From Formosimonas limnophila (GTDB taxonomy: Bacteria > Pseudomonadota > Gammaproteobacteria > Burkholderiales > Burkholderiaceae), in the NCBI RefSeq assembly GCF_014652675.1, contig NZ_BMZG01000008.1, positions 32,454 through 96,453 of the forward strand: a stretch of 64,000 nucleotides of DNA. Reading direction: 5' to 3'. The notes beneath the pieces are model-generated. The model was given only the letters and a program-made list of their open reading frames with translations. It had not been told where the DNA came from and ran no database searches. Below, piece after piece: positions 9,361-19,771 of the stretch. Position numbers and translations under genes: made by a program. Each line of letters starts with the position of its first letter. The stretch's first letter is position 1.

Positions 9361-10163
9361 TGCCTGAAGTGACAATTATTCACTGGTTTTTTGCCTTATT
9401 GATGGCTGTGATTTTGGGCAGCTTTGGCAATGTACTCATCCATCGTTTGCCGCGCATGATATTGTCTGAGGCTGATGATTTAGCTGAAGAGCCATTGAAT
9501 CTGAGTCACCCTGCTTCTCACTGCCCAAAGTGTTTAAACCCTTTGCATTGGTGGCAAAATGTGCCCTTGGTGAGCTTTATCTTGCTACGTGGTCGATGTG
9601 GCGAGTGTCAGGCGGACATTCCTTGGCGATATTTTATTGTTGAATCTGGGAGTCTATTAATTGGTGCGTTGTCACTGTATTATTGGGGTTGGTCTTGGAC
9701 AGGTCTGTTTTACTTTTTATTCCTGTATGCGCTGTGGGTCATCAGTTGGATTGACGCAATGCATTATTTGCTGCCCGACTTAATCACACTGCCACTTTTG
9801 GTATTGGGCTTGCTATATCATTTTTGTTTATCGCCTTCCGCTCAAGTGTATGATACCATTTTCGCCTCGGTTTTTGGTTATGCTCTCCTGCGCTTGGTGT
9901 ATCACATCCACTATGCTCTGACAAAACGCGAAGGCTTGGGATTTGGCGATATGAAATTATATGCAGCCATTGGGGCTTGGTTGGGACTCATGTTGCTGCC
10001 CACAGTACTTTTGACCGCATGCTTACTCGCTCTGGTTTGGGCTTTAGCGGCACGTGCCTTTCGTTCACGCTCACCTTTGATTCCTTTGGGGCCTTTTTTG
10101 AGCTTGGGTGCTGTGATTGGGCTTTTTTATCCACGATGGTTGCTGCATTTGATGGGGGCTTAA
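9357..10163 (+). CDS. pilD: Prepilin peptidase / N-methyltransferase PilD
   Basis: PilD cleaves and N-methylates type IV prepilins in the inner membrane. The 268-residue protein has the two zinc-binding cysteine pairs of the methylase half (CPKC and CGEC, about residues 50-85). The two catalytic aspartates of the GXGD peptidase class lie in the DAMHYLLPD stretch and in the GFGDMKL motif. About seven hydrophobic segments follow the first. The start is the ATG at 9357 overlapping the pilC stop, or the next ATG at 9360. Upstream in-frame codons lie inside pilC. Confidence 0.94.
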   Translation: MMPEVTIIHWFFALLMAVILGSFGNVLIHRLPRMILSEADDLAEEPLNLSHPASHCPKCLNPLHWWQNVPLVSFILLRGRCGECQADIPWRYFIVESGSLLIGALSLYYWGWSWTGLFYFLFLYALWVISWIDAMHYLLPDLITLPLLVLGLLYHFCLSPSAQVYDTIFASVFGYALLRLVYHIHYALTKREGLGFGDMKLYAAIGAWLGLMLLPTVLLTACLLALVWALAARAFRSRSPLIPLGPFLSLGAVIGLFYPRWLLHLMGA

Positions 10164-10164
10164 T

Positions 10165-10869
10165 ATGGCCGATGTGTCAATCATTCATCCTTATTTACGG
10201 ACTCGAGAAAATTTCAGTCTACCTAAAAACGCATTATGTGTCGGCATCACAGGCGGTATGGGCTCAGGCAAGTCAACGGTGACACAGCTTTTTAAACAAA
10301 TTGGCTGGGCGGTCATCGACTTAGACAAAATGGCCCAGGAGCTTACCGAACAAGGTGGTGCGGCCATAAAGCCATTGGCGCAGGCATTCGGTGAATCTGT
10401 TATCACACAGGATGGCGCGCTTAATCGTGTTGCCATGCGTGAGATGGTTTTTAATGACAAACAAGCCAAACAAACATTAGAAAGCATTTTGCACCCCATG
10501 ATTCATGATGCTGCCGCAGCGCAAGCCCATCGCTTTGCCCAAACCCACCGAAAGATTATTTTTGATATCCCGCTACTCGCTGAAAGTGAACAATGGCAAA
10601 AAGCCCTTGATTGGATTGTGGTTATCGATTGTCCGCGCGAAATTCAAATCGAACGAATCAGACAACGCAACCCCAATCTGCCTTTTCCAACCATTGAGGC
10701 GATATTAAACCAGCAAGCCAGTCGAGAAGCTCGGCGAGCGATTGCCGACGCCGTCATTGATAATAGTCCACAAAATACAGTGGAAAACCGCAATAAGCAC
10801 TTGCACCTCTATACACAAATCAATATAATTATCAATAAATTACAGCATTACCAAGAAGAACGTTTATAA
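10165..10869 (+). CDS. coaE: Dephospho-CoA kinase
   Basis: It performs the last step of coenzyme A synthesis, phosphorylating the 3'-hydroxyl of dephospho-CoA. The P-loop GGMGSGKST sits at residues 30-38, and the DIPLLAE and RNPNLPFP stretches are typical. The P-loop is about 20 residues further in than in E. coli CoaE, so there is an N-terminal extension. No internal ATG allows a shorter protein, and the ATG one base after the pilD stop fits operon structure. coaE next to pilD and zapD is the common proteobacterial order. Confidence 0.93.
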   Translation: MADVSIIHPYLRTRENFSLPKNALCVGITGGMGSGKSTVTQLFKQIGWAVIDLDKMAQELTEQGGAAIKPLAQAFGESVITQDGALNRVAMREMVFNDKQAKQTLESILHPMIHDAAAAQAHRFAQTHRKIIFDIPLLAESEQWQKALDWIVVIDCPREIQIERIRQRNPNLPFPTIEAILNQQASREARRAIADAVIDNSPQNTVENRNKHLHLYTQINIIINKLQHYQEERL

Positions 10870-10912
10870 AGATGAGTAAACGTCATAACCACAGGCCAGC
10901 CTCAAATATTGT

Positions 10913-11713
10913 ATGAGTGCAGAAACAAACCTACTTCGCAGCGACACCACTTTGTTTGAGTTTCCTTTAAATGAGCGGTTTCGCGCCTATCTACGACTTG
11001 ATGCACTGCATCAGCGTTGGCAGCATTATTTACAGTCAAATCATGCTCAAGACCACCACAGCGCGCTGATGACTCTGTTTGAAATTAACGACTTTGCGTT
11101 TCGTTATGATTTAAAAAGCGACTTGATTTTTGACATCAATCGCTACAAACTGTCTTTAAATCACCTGCGTCACTTGCCCGATCTGTCAGAGCAAAAGCTC
11201 GTTGAAACCTTATTGCGACTAAGTGACGCCCAAAAACAAATCGAACAATCCCCAAAATTCGGTAGCGTCTTGTCAGACAATGACTGGCTACTCAACGTTA
11301 AGACTCGCATCGTCGTTCCAGGTGGTATCTGCTCATCTGACATAGGATTTTATTACCAATGGCTGCAACAGCCAGCCCACTGGCGTCGAACAGACTTAGA
11401 AACGTGGTGGCTACCATTAGCTCCTTTGTTTGAAACCTTGCAATTGTTGTTGATGATTGTACGAAACGCCATAAAGCACAAATCATGCATGACAGACAAA
11501 AAAGCTTATCAAATCCCCCTAAACGGCACTCGCTTTGACTTACTGCAAGTGAAGCTGCCCAATAGCTCAACTTACTTACCTGACATCAGTGCCAACAAGC
11601 ACGTGATTTGGCTGCGCTTCGCTCTACCCTCCTATCGAAGCCAACCACAACACCTACTTCCAGCTCATCCTTCACAAGAAATTCAGTTTGATTTAAACTT
11701 GTGTGGCATGTGA
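10913..11713 (+). CDS. zapD: Cell division protein ZapD
   Basis: ZapD binds FtsZ and cross-links its protofilaments at the division ring. The 266 residues begin with the family signature FEFPLNERFRAYLRLD, and the length matches (about 250). Aromatic and charged residues through the helical N-terminal half are consistent with the family. It lies 43 bases after coaE and 21 bases before yacG, the conserved coaE-zapD-yacG order. No catalytic motif is expected. Confidence 0.93.
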   Translation: MSAETNLLRSDTTLFEFPLNERFRAYLRLDALHQRWQHYLQSNHAQDHHSALMTLFEINDFAFRYDLKSDLIFDINRYKLSLNHLRHLPDLSEQKLVETLLRLSDAQKQIEQSPKFGSVLSDNDWLLNVKTRIVVPGGICSSDIGFYYQWLQQPAHWRRTDLETWWLPLAPLFETLQLLLMIVRNAIKHKSCMTDKKAYQIPLNGTRFDLLQVKLPNSSTYLPDISANKHVIWLRFALPSYRSQPQHLLPAHPSQEIQFDLNLCGM

Positions 11714-11734
11714 TCTTTTGTTATTTCATTTTTT

Positions 11735-11902
11735 ATGCCGCTTATTTCTTGCCCCTCCTGTAGTGTTCGCCACGAGTATAATACCCAATCACCCTATCGC
11801 CCATTTTGCTCCGAGCGTTGCCAACTCATTGATTTGGGTGCTTGGTCTCAAGAGACCTATAAAATACCCGTTCAATCCAGCGATGATTTAGACGAAGAAT
11901 AA
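11735..11902 (+). CDS. yacG: DNA gyrase inhibitor YacG (zinc-finger protein)
   Basis: This 55-residue protein is easily missed because of its size. It carries a CPSC pair at residues 6-9 and a CSERC pair at 25-29, which together make the four-cysteine zinc site of YacG. The sequence then runs FCSERCQLIDLGAW, the core family signature. An acidic tail (SSDDLDEE) ends the protein. In E. coli YacG binds GyrB and inhibits gyrase. It follows zapD by 21 bases, the standard place for yacG. Confidence 0.93.
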   Translation: MPLISCPSCSVRHEYNTQSPYRPFCSERCQLIDLGAWSQETYKIPVQSSDDLDEE

Positions 11903-11931
11903 ATACACAAAAAAATAAAAATAAAAGACCT

Positions 11932-11958
11932 CTTGAAAAATCCCCCACTCGCCCGCAT
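11932..11958 (+). promoter_or_regulatory. Sigma32-like heat-shock promoter of groESL
   Basis: CTTGAAA at 11932-11938 matches the sigma32 -35 element. CCCGCAT at 11952-11958, 13 bases later, resembles its CCCCAT -10 element with one mismatch. It lies just upstream of a CIRCE operator and about 100 bases before groES. Confidence 0.65.
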
Positions 11959-11960
11959 AA

Positions 11961-11987
11961 TTAGCAGTCTAAGGCCCTGAGTGCTAA
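11961..11987 (+). promoter_or_regulatory. CIRCE operator (HrcA binding site)
   Basis: TTAGCAGTC, nine bases, then GAGTGCTAA. The CIRCE consensus is TTAGCACTC-N9-GAGTGCTAA, so the right arm is exact and the left arm has one change. HrcA would bind here and repress groESL at normal temperature, alongside sigma32 activation. Confidence 0.9.
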
Positions 11988-12057
11988 TCGTGTTTGATTA
12001 TCGCTCGCTAACGCCTTATTTCGATTTATTTCAACCAAACTTCAAAGGAGTTTATTC

Positions 12058-12348
12058 ATGAACATTCGTCCATTGCATGACCGTGTCATTGTCAAACGTG
12101 TGGATGCTGAACGCACCACGGCTTCAGGTATCGTCATCCCTGAATCAGCGACTGAAAAGCCAGACCAAGGTGAAGTTATCGCCGTCGGCCCAGGCAAACG
12201 CAATGACCAAGGCGTGCAACAAACCCTCGACGTGAAAGTCGGCGACCGCGTGTTGTTCGGTAAATACGCAGGCCAGACCGTCAAAATCAACGGTGACGAA
12301 GTCCTCGTGATGCGCGAAGAAGACATCATGGGCGTTGTCCAAGCTTAA
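12058..12348 (+). CDS. groES: Co-chaperonin GroES
   Basis: GroES is the heptameric lid of the GroEL folding chamber in the cytoplasm. The 96-residue protein begins [13 protein letters not shown] and carries the mobile loop near residues 17-33 ([14 protein letters not shown]). A good ribosome site (AAAGGAG) precedes the ATG. It is followed 34 bases later by groEL in a bicistronic operon under the heat-shock signals at 11932-11987. Confidence 0.98.
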   Translation: MNIRPLHDRVIVKRVDAERTTASGIVIPESATEKPDQGEVIAVGPGKRNDQGVQQTLDVKVGDRVLFGKYAGQTVKINGDEVLVMREEDIMGVVQA

Positions 12349-12379
12349 TTGAACGTTAACTGAAATTTATTAGGAGTAA

Positions 12380-14026
<1,647 letters not shown>

Positions 14027-14043
14027 TTTAGCCATCCTGACCT

Positions 14044-14077
14044 AAAAAAACCGCAACCGAAAGGCTGCGGTTTTTTT
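14044..14077. terminator. Rho-independent terminator after groEL (bidirectional)
   Basis: A 15-base arm (A-tract plus CCGCAACC), a GAAA tetraloop, and the arm GGCTGCGG plus T-tract, with one mismatch in the stem. It lies between groEL and the convergent gene at 14135 and carries A and T tracts on both sides, so it can serve both. Confidence 0.85.
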
Positions 14078-14134
14078 ATAATCAAACCATTTCGTTTAAA
14101 TCACAACGATGAGTATCAAGCATTTTTGAGGAGG

Positions 14135-14701
14135 TCACGCTATTTTGGCTTTTTTTAATATTGCCCACGCATCACGCTTGCGCATCGGTTCAGAAAATAA
14201 CTCGTTCAATGTGGGCAAACACCATGATTTAGCCGCATGCTCAAATAACGCATCACCCAAGAATAAAACCTTAACGGTTTCTGGCACTATAAATAATCCT
14301 GTGAGTGGTAAGGCTTGCACAATCAATCGAGGCCAAGAAGCCAGCCCCGTCTGCGCCACACTTTGCGCCAACTCATCCGCAGGATGGCTAAACACAACAG
14401 CTTTCGCATCAATCGCCTGCATCATACCCGCCAACAAATAGGCCTCAGCAGATATTAGAGGCTGGGCACCGATAACCCAGTAACTCGCCATTTCGATTTG
14501 CGGGGTCAGCGAGGTCTGGGGAATTGGTTGTTCTGTGACAAGCTTAACAGCTCTGTTGTGCATAGTACTGCTTGTGGGAATTTCAAGCGCAGCTGTCTTC
14601 ATGAAAGGCTTATTTGCCTGCCAGCGCGTCACCCCCATCGCCTCCAACCAAGCCACATGGTGCTCTGGGTATGTCAGGATTGCTTCTGTTGATTCTGTCA
14701 T
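14135..14701 (-). CDS. Uncharacterised protein, possibly a DNA polymerase III psi (HolD)-like subunit
   Basis: I do not recognise this 188-residue protein with certainty. An N-terminal HVAWLEAMGVTRW resembles the start of HolD proteins. The C-terminal stretch VLFLGDALFEH, then PTLNELFSEPMRKRDAW, resembles their end. Its place after rimI also matches the E. coli holD-rimI neighbourhood. The middle is low in motifs and has no membrane segment. If it is HolD-like it would link the clamp loader to SSB. Its ATG at 14701 touches the rimI stop (TGATG), so it is co-translated. Confidence 0.45.
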   Translation of the reverse strand: MTESTEAILTYPEHHVAWLEAMGVTRWQANKPFMKTAALEIPTSSTMHNRAVKLVTEQPIPQTSLTPQIEMASYWVIGAQPLISAEAYLLAGMMQAIDAKAVVFSHPADELAQSVAQTGLASWPRLIVQALPLTGLFIVPETVKVLFLGDALFEHAAKSWCLPTLNELFSEPMRKRDAWAILKKAKIA

Positions 14702-15156
14702 CACATCAAGTCCAAACGATAAATCAGCGCGTGTTCACGCGGATTTTGGTAATAATTTTGTCGTTTACCCACTTGGATAAAGTTTAATTTTTGATACAGG
14801 GATTTTGCTGCCACATTGCCCTCGCGGACTTCTAAAAAACACGCCTTTACACTTGGCAATTGGCTCTGTAACTCAGTCAGCGCATATTTGATTAAAAGCG
14901 CACCAGCGCCCTGCCTTTGAATTTGTTTTGCGACACCGATGGTCAAGATTTCGACCTCATCAACCAATATTTGCAATACCACATAACCCACCACCTCATC
15001 GGCCTGCGCAACAAACCCACGGTATTGCCCACCCAAAAGCCCCGACAACCCCAAAATCTGTGCCTGTGACCATGGTGTCACATGTACCAATTCCTCCAAC
15101 TGAGCAACAGCGGCTAAATCAGCCACCACCATCTCGCGCAAAACCAACTCACGCAT
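14701..15156 (-). CDS. rimI: Ribosomal-protein-alanine N-acetyltransferase RimI (GNAT)
   Basis: RimI acetylates the N-terminal alanine of ribosomal protein S18. The GNAT acetyl-CoA loop is visible as IGVAKQIQRQGAGALL, followed by FLEVREGNVAAKSLYQKLNF, a RimI signature. I chose the ATG at 15156, which overlaps the tsaB stop by 8 bases and gives 151 residues, the family length. A longer frame would extend into tsaB. It forms a coupled block with tsaB before it and the HolD-like gene after it. Confidence 0.88.
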   Translation of the reverse strand: MRELVLREMVVADLAAVAQLEELVHVTPWSQAQILGLSGLLGGQYRGFVAQADEVVGYVVLQILVDEVEILTIGVAKQIQRQGAGALLIKYALTELQSQLPSVKACFLEVREGNVAAKSLYQKLNFIQVGKRQNYYQNPREHALIYRLDLM

Positions 15157-15901
15157 GCTTGGCCGCCTCACGCTCAGCGATGGTCTGTGCAATTTTATCA
15201 CGCACGTACAACGGTGCCACCAGATGTGGCGCTATCGCCTGACCTTGAGCGAACGCCATTTGTGCCAATGGCAGTAAATACAGTGCATTAGGCGCACTGT
15301 GATCAATCTCAGCCACAGTCACGCCCGTGCTTGACAGCCAGTTGGTCAATTCATCAAAAACCGAAAACGCGTTGCCCGCCAAAGTAAGCTCCTCTCCCAA
15401 AAGAGACAACTGATTGGGCAAATCTACTACATCGCACAAACTCGGCGCAGATATTTCACGATAAACAAAGTCAGCCGCCTCTACCTCAAACCGATAAACC
15501 GCCCAGTAAACCTGACTCATCCGTGCATCATTCGCCACGGCCACCGTCATTGCTGACACACCCTCAGCGCGTGCATCCCACGCAGCCCGAGCCAAAGCGA
15601 GTAGCGACGAGAGCGCAACCACAGTTTTCCCCGTTGCATAAGCCAATCCCTGTACCACCGCCACTCCCAAACGCACGCCGGTAAAACCACCTGGTCCAAC
15701 GCCAACCGCAAACCCATCCACGTCCGCCAACGCCACACCCACACCGTCAAGCAAACGCCGAATCATCGGTAAAATATGCTCCGAATGGCTCTGCTCAGTC
15801 GCCACGTGCTCACTCAAAACACCCGCAGGTGTCTGCAAAGCCACAGAGCAATGACTGCTCGATGTGTCAATCGCTAAAATGGAAGCCAAATGGTTCGTCA
15901 T
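15149..15901 (-). CDS. tsaB: tRNA threonylcarbamoyladenosine protein TsaB
   Basis: TsaB is the non-catalytic partner of TsaD in making t6A37 of ANN-decoding tRNAs. The 250 residues start with the ASKHA-fold phosphate loop ILAIDTSSSHCSVAL and contain GPGGFTGVRLGVAVVQGLAY, the family signature near 65-85. The length fits. The ATG at 15901 overlaps the ispF stop as TGATG. An adjacent TTG at 15904 is a less likely start. Confidence 0.93.
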   Translation of the reverse strand: MTNHLASILAIDTSSSHCSVALQTPAGVLSEHVATEQSHSEHILPMIRRLLDGVGVALADVDGFAVGVGPGGFTGVRLGVAVVQGLAYATGKTVVALSSLLALARAAWDARAEGVSAMTVAVANDARMSQVYWAVYRFEVEAADFVYREISAPSLCDVVDLPNQLSLLGEELTLAGNAFSVFDELTNWLSSTGVTVAEIDHSAPNALYLLPLAQMAFAQGQAIAPHLVAPLYVRDKIAQTIAEREAAKHA

Positions 15902-16395
15902 CAAGCATCTTTCTTAAATAAAATCACAACCACTTCACAAGCAATTCCTTCAGAACGTCCCAAAAACCCCAATTTTTCGCAGGTTTTTGCTTTTACATTC
16001 ACTTGGCTTAAGTCAGTCTGCAAATCCGCTGCGATGTTCTCGCGCATACCCATAATGTGCGGTGCCATTTTAGGGGCTTGTGCAATGATGGTCGCGTCTA
16101 AGTTACCCAATACATAACCCAGATCGCTCACCTTGACGAACGCAGCACGAAGTAATACCCGACTGTCTGTGCCTTTAAAACGCGCATCTGTGTCAGGGAA
16201 ATGGGTGCCGATATCACCCAAAGCCAACGCCCCAAACAGCGCATCCGTCACCGCATGCAACAACACATCCGCATCCGAGTGTCCCAACAAGCCCTTCTCA
16301 AACGGAATCGTCACGCCACCAATAATCAAAGGTCGCTGCTCTACTAAAGCATGTACATCAAAGCCATGACCAATTCTAATATTTAATAAATTCAT
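15901..16395 (-). CDS. ispF: 2-C-methyl-D-erythritol 2,4-cyclodiphosphate synthase
   Basis: IspF forms the cyclodiphosphate of the MEP isoprenoid pathway. The 164-residue protein has [11 protein letters not shown] at residues 7-17 and [19 protein letters not shown] near 38-56, which carry the zinc-binding Asp and His residues. [15 protein letters not shown] at the end is also typical. It lies 86 bases after ispD and overlaps tsaB, so it belongs to the minus-strand block from 18677 to 14135. Confidence 0.96.
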   Translation of the reverse strand: MNLLNIRIGHGFDVHALVEQRPLIIGGVTIPFEKGLLGHSDADVLLHAVTDALFGALALGDIGTHFPDTDARFKGTDSRVLLRAAFVKVSDLGYVLGNLDATIIAQAPKMAPHIMGMRENIAADLQTDLSQVNVKAKTCEKLGFLGRSEGIACEVVVILFKKDA

Positions 16396-16481
16396 ATGAT
16401 TACAATTGAAACTTAAAGTAAAAAATCACGCCATTTTGCAGATATGAAACCATCAGCTACCATTCTTTATCATCACATTAA

Positions 16482-17249
16482 TCACGTTTTGTGATGGTTT
16501 AACCAAAACTCAGCCAGCAAAAAATCTTCAGGATAAGTCACTTTCAAATTCGATGCGTGCCCCCCAACCAGCAACGGTGACACACCGAAGGACTCCATCA
16601 CGCTGGCCTCGTCGGTCACCCAGTCTGAGTTTTCAGCATCGATTACATGACTCAAAGCCCTCAACAGAGCACCTAAACCAAACATCTGCGGCGTCTGCGC
16701 CAACCAAAGCTCATCTCGTTTCAATGTCTGACGGACTTGATACACATCTGGAGCAGCGTCCGATAATTGTTCAGCCAACTTCACCGTATCCACAACAGGC
16801 AAAGCCAATAAACCACCATCAGCCTGCGCCGCACAAACCCCATCGAACAATCGCTGAATCAACTCAGGGCGAATACACGGCCGCGCCGCGTCATGCACCA
16901 TGACCCAGTGGTCTAAATTTTTTCCATAATCTTTCAAAAACTGTAAACCATTGCTCACAGAAATCGCTCGACTCGCCCCACCTACACGAGCGACCATCAC
17001 ACCAGCGGGCAAATGTGGAGCGACCAACTCATCAAACCATTCATCAGCGGACCCAATCACGACCAGAACATCCAACACACAGGGCGTCTGCGCAAATGCC
17101 GCGATGGTATGCACCAGCATCGGCAAACCGTTCAATGACTGATATTGCTTTGGTAAAGTACCGCCCGCACGAGAGCCTACACCAGCGGCACAAATCAACG
17201 CCATCGTTTTAAACGAAAAAGGCATCATAGAATTCACAGACAAACTCAC
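16482..17249 (-). CDS. ispD: 2-C-methyl-D-erythritol 4-phosphate cytidylyltransferase
   Basis: IspD couples MEP to CTP in the MEP pathway. Signature stretches are ALICAAGVGSRAGGTLPKQY near residue 17 (nucleotide loop), MVHDAARPCI in the middle, and QTPQMFGLGALLRA, VTDEASVMESFG and VTYPEDFLLAE towards the end. The GTG at 17249 overlaps the stop of the preceding gene as GTGA and gives 255 residues. An ATG pair at 17228 and 17225 and an ATG at 17204 are possible later starts. Confidence 0.94.
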   Translation of the reverse strand: MSLSVNSMMPFSFKTMALICAAGVGSRAGGTLPKQYQSLNGLPMLVHTIAAFAQTPCVLDVLVVIGSADEWFDELVAPHLPAGVMVARVGGASRAISVSNGLQFLKDYGKNLDHWVMVHDAARPCIRPELIQRLFDGVCAAQADGGLLALPVVDTVKLAEQLSDAAPDVYQVRQTLKRDELWLAQTPQMFGLGALLRALSHVIDAENSDWVTDEASVMESFGVSPLLVGGHASNLKVTYPEDFLLAEFWLNHHKT

Positions 17250-17464
17250 AAAGACCTCTGTCTTAAAGGCTCTAAAAGAGCTTTGAGATTGTTGTGATCG
17301 AGCTCATATGCCAGTGCAATGAGCTGACCCAACTCGCCTTTTGGCAAACCCTCGCGTACAAACCACCCCAAATAATGCCCAGGTAAATCAGCAATCAGCC
17401 GACCTTTGTACTTACCAAAAGGCATGGTCTTTTGCACCAAATCATTGAGCATTTGAGGATTCAT
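17246..17464 (-). CDS. DUF3820 family protein
   Basis: This 72-residue protein has the DUF3820 core: MPFGKYKGRLIADLP, then YLGWFVREGLPKGELG. Its function is not established in any family member I can name with confidence. There is no signal peptide or membrane segment. It starts one base after the MFS gene ends and overlaps ispD by four bases, so it is translated as part of that operon. Confidence 0.8.
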   Translation of the reverse strand: MNPQMLNDLVQKTMPFGKYKGRLIADLPGHYLGWFVREGLPKGELGQLIALAYELDHNNLKALLEPLRQRSL

Positions 17465-17465
17465 C

Positions 17466-18677
17466 TCACGCTGCCTTTAACACTTGAGGTTTGGGTAACT
17501 TCACCGTGAAACTTGCCAATGCCGCCAAAAGTGCCAAAGCCGCATCCGCCCACCACATCCAATTGTAACTCGACGTATATTGGATAGCCAAACCACCCAA
17601 ATAAGCCCCAAGAAACGCGCCAATCTGATGCGAAAGCATCGTCATGCCAAACAATGTCGCTAAATTGCGCGGGCCAAACAACTGCCCCACCATACCAGCG
17701 GTCGGTGGCACAGTCGCGAGCCATGATGCACCCAAAACCGCCGAAAAGATATACCAAGTCCATTCAGTTTTGGACGCAAACACATAGGCGACAACCGCAA
17801 TCGCACGAATTAAGTACAACCAGCCCAACACACGCGGCATAGATCGTGTTTGGCACAACTGCCCGACCACCAAGCTACCGACGATGTTAAAAGCGCCAAT
17901 CACCGCCAATGATGTACCCGCCACGCTCGCAGGCAAACCGCAGATTGAAATCTCACCAGGCAAGTGCGTCACCAAAAACGCAATGTGAAACCCACATGTG
18001 AAAAAACCCAAATGCAGTAACTGGTAATTTGATGAATGACATGCTCGACCAAAACTAATGCGTTCAGATGGCGCAGCTTGGCGCATCCCAGCCTGAGCCG
18101 AACGACTGGTCACCCACGCCAACAATGGCAAGGACGCCAGAGCAATCAAGCCCAAACTCAAAGCAGCCGTTGCCCAGCCCCAAGCTGTGATCAAAAAGGA
18201 CGTCAGCGGCGCAAAAATGAACTGCCCCATTGAACTGCCCGCATTAATCAAACCCGATGCAAAACCCCGTTTATTCTCAGGCACACGCTGTGCCGCAGCC
18301 CCCATCAAAACTGAGAAGCTCGCCAAACCAGAACCCACAGCAGCCAAAACACCAAAAGTAGCAAACACCCCGAAGCTGCCCTGCATCCAAGGTACAAGCA
18401 TCATACCCGCAGCCAAGCAAGCCACACCAGTTGCCACCACAGTACGCGAACCAACACGTTCAGCCATCAAACCGCCCAAAGGCTGAGCAACGCCCCACAT
18501 AAACTGACCAATCGCCATAGCCAAGCTAATCACACTAATCGACAATCCTGTACTGGCCACCAAAGGGGCAACAAACAAGCCCGATGATTGTCGAATCCCC
18601 ATCGTCACCATCAAAATCACACAACTAACTATCACCAAGGGCATGTAATGGTTACTCGCTTGCTTGCTCACACTCAT
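17466..18677 (-). CDS. Major facilitator superfamily transporter
   Basis: The 403-residue protein has about twelve hydrophobic segments in two halves. LGGLMAERVGSRTVVATG near residue 72 is the loop 2-3 motif of the superfamily. The substrate cannot be read from the sequence. I start at the ATG at 18677, preceded by GAGAG, and not at the TTG at 18680. It heads the run MFS-DUF3820-ispD, but nothing in those neighbours suggests its cargo. The 113 bases upstream (18678-18790) should hold its promoter; none is obvious. Confidence 0.8.
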   Translation of the reverse strand: MSVSKQASNHYMPLVIVSCVILMVTMGIRQSSGLFVAPLVASTGLSISVISLAMAIGQFMWGVAQPLGGLMAERVGSRTVVATGVACLAAGMMLVPWMQGSFGVFATFGVLAAVGSGLASFSVLMGAAAQRVPENKRGFASGLINAGSSMGQFIFAPLTSFLITAWGWATAALSLGLIALASLPLLAWVTSRSAQAGMRQAAPSERISFGRACHSSNYQLLHLGFFTCGFHIAFLVTHLPGEISICGLPASVAGTSLAVIGAFNIVGSLVVGQLCQTRSMPRVLGWLYLIRAIAVVAYVFASKTEWTWYIFSAVLGASWLATVPPTAGMVGQLFGPRNLATLFGMTMLSHQIGAFLGAYLGGLAIQYTSSYNWMWWADAALALLAALASFTVKLPKPQVLKAA

Positions 18678-18790
18678 CAAAATCTCTCAAAAATAAAGCC
18701 GCAATCAAGCAGCAACCACCCCAAACCAAAAAATCAACCCCCGTAGCAACGGTATCCCACAAGAGGACGACTATTATACGAGCAAACTCA

Positions 18791-19735
18791 CTAAATCACC
18801 CGCTGCATTGCGGCCACCATACCATCATGTAGCTCATGCGCCCGAGCAATCACGCCACCGAAATTTAAAAAGCCATGAATCACACCATCGTACTGCACCA
18901 ATTCAGCGGGTGTGCCATCCTTACGCAGCTTTTCGGCGTACAGTCGGCCATCATCAGCCAAAGGGTCGTATTGGGCAATCGCAATCCACGCAGGCGCTAA
19001 GCCTGCGTGAGACTCTGCATACAAAGGAGCAAAACGATAGTCGTTTCGCTCCTCGTCACTGCTTAAATAATTCCCAAAAAACCAATCAATAATGGGTTTG
19101 GTCAACCGATACCCTGTCGCGTATTGAGTATAAGCAGATGTTTCACCAAACCCGCACGTTCCAGGATAAACCAGTAGTTGCGACAAGGGCTGAACCATAC
19201 CCGCATCACGCGCCATCAGACAAGTCGCCGCGGTTAGCGTGCCACCCGCACTGTCGCCCCCGATGATGATTTTTTGTGCATCCAACCCATAATCAGCCGC
19301 ATGAGACAACAGCCACTGATAGGCCGAGAAAGCATCCATCGCCGCCGTGGGAAACTTCGCTTCAGGCGCCAATCGGTATTCAACTGACAACACCACCACA
19401 TCTGCCTTCGCGCACAGTGTGCGGCACACTGCATCATAACTGGCAATCGAACCAATCGTGAAACCACCACCATGGAACCACAAAAGCACAGGCAACGGAC
19501 TCGCCCAACTCGTCTGATGCGGAAAATACAAACGCGCATTAAGCGATGCCCCTTGCCAACCATCAACATGGATGTCTTGCATCTCGTGAACAGGCAGAGG
19601 CTTAACGTCAATCACGGGCAAGTTTTTATCCACGAATGCTCTGGACAGTACCGCACCCATTTCTGGATAATCAGGCGCTTTCGCACGAGCCAGCCGATCG
19701 AGCAAGTCGGCCATATCTGAGTCAAGTGGCGGCAT
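18791..19735 (-). CDS. Alpha/beta hydrolase, hormone-sensitive-lipase (HSL) family esterase
   Basis: The 314-residue protein has the HSL oxyanion-hole motif HGGG near residue 89 and the nucleophile elbow GDSAGG near 159. A downstream Asp lies in QYDPLADDG near 258 and a His in the HGF stretch near 288, giving a complete catalytic triad. There is no signal peptide, so it is probably cytoplasmic. Family members hydrolyse short-chain esters; the natural substrate is unknown. It follows the DUF2059 gene by 36 bases. Confidence 0.86.
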   Translation of the reverse strand: MPPLDSDMADLLDRLARAKAPDYPEMGAVLSRAFVDKNLPVIDVKPLPVHEMQDIHVDGWQGASLNARLYFPHQTSWASPLPVLLWFHGGGFTIGSIASYDAVCRTLCAKADVVVLSVEYRLAPEAKFPTAAMDAFSAYQWLLSHAADYGLDAQKIIIGGDSAGGTLTAATCLMARDAGMVQPLSQLLVYPGTCGFGETSAYTQYATGYRLTKPIIDWFFGNYLSSDEERNDYRFAPLYAESHAGLAPAWIAIAQYDPLADDGRLYAEKLRKDGTPAELVQYDGVIHGFLNFGGVIARAHELHDGMVAAMQRVI

Positions 19736-19771
19736 GAATAACTTTCTGGACAGAATTATTTGGATGATTAA

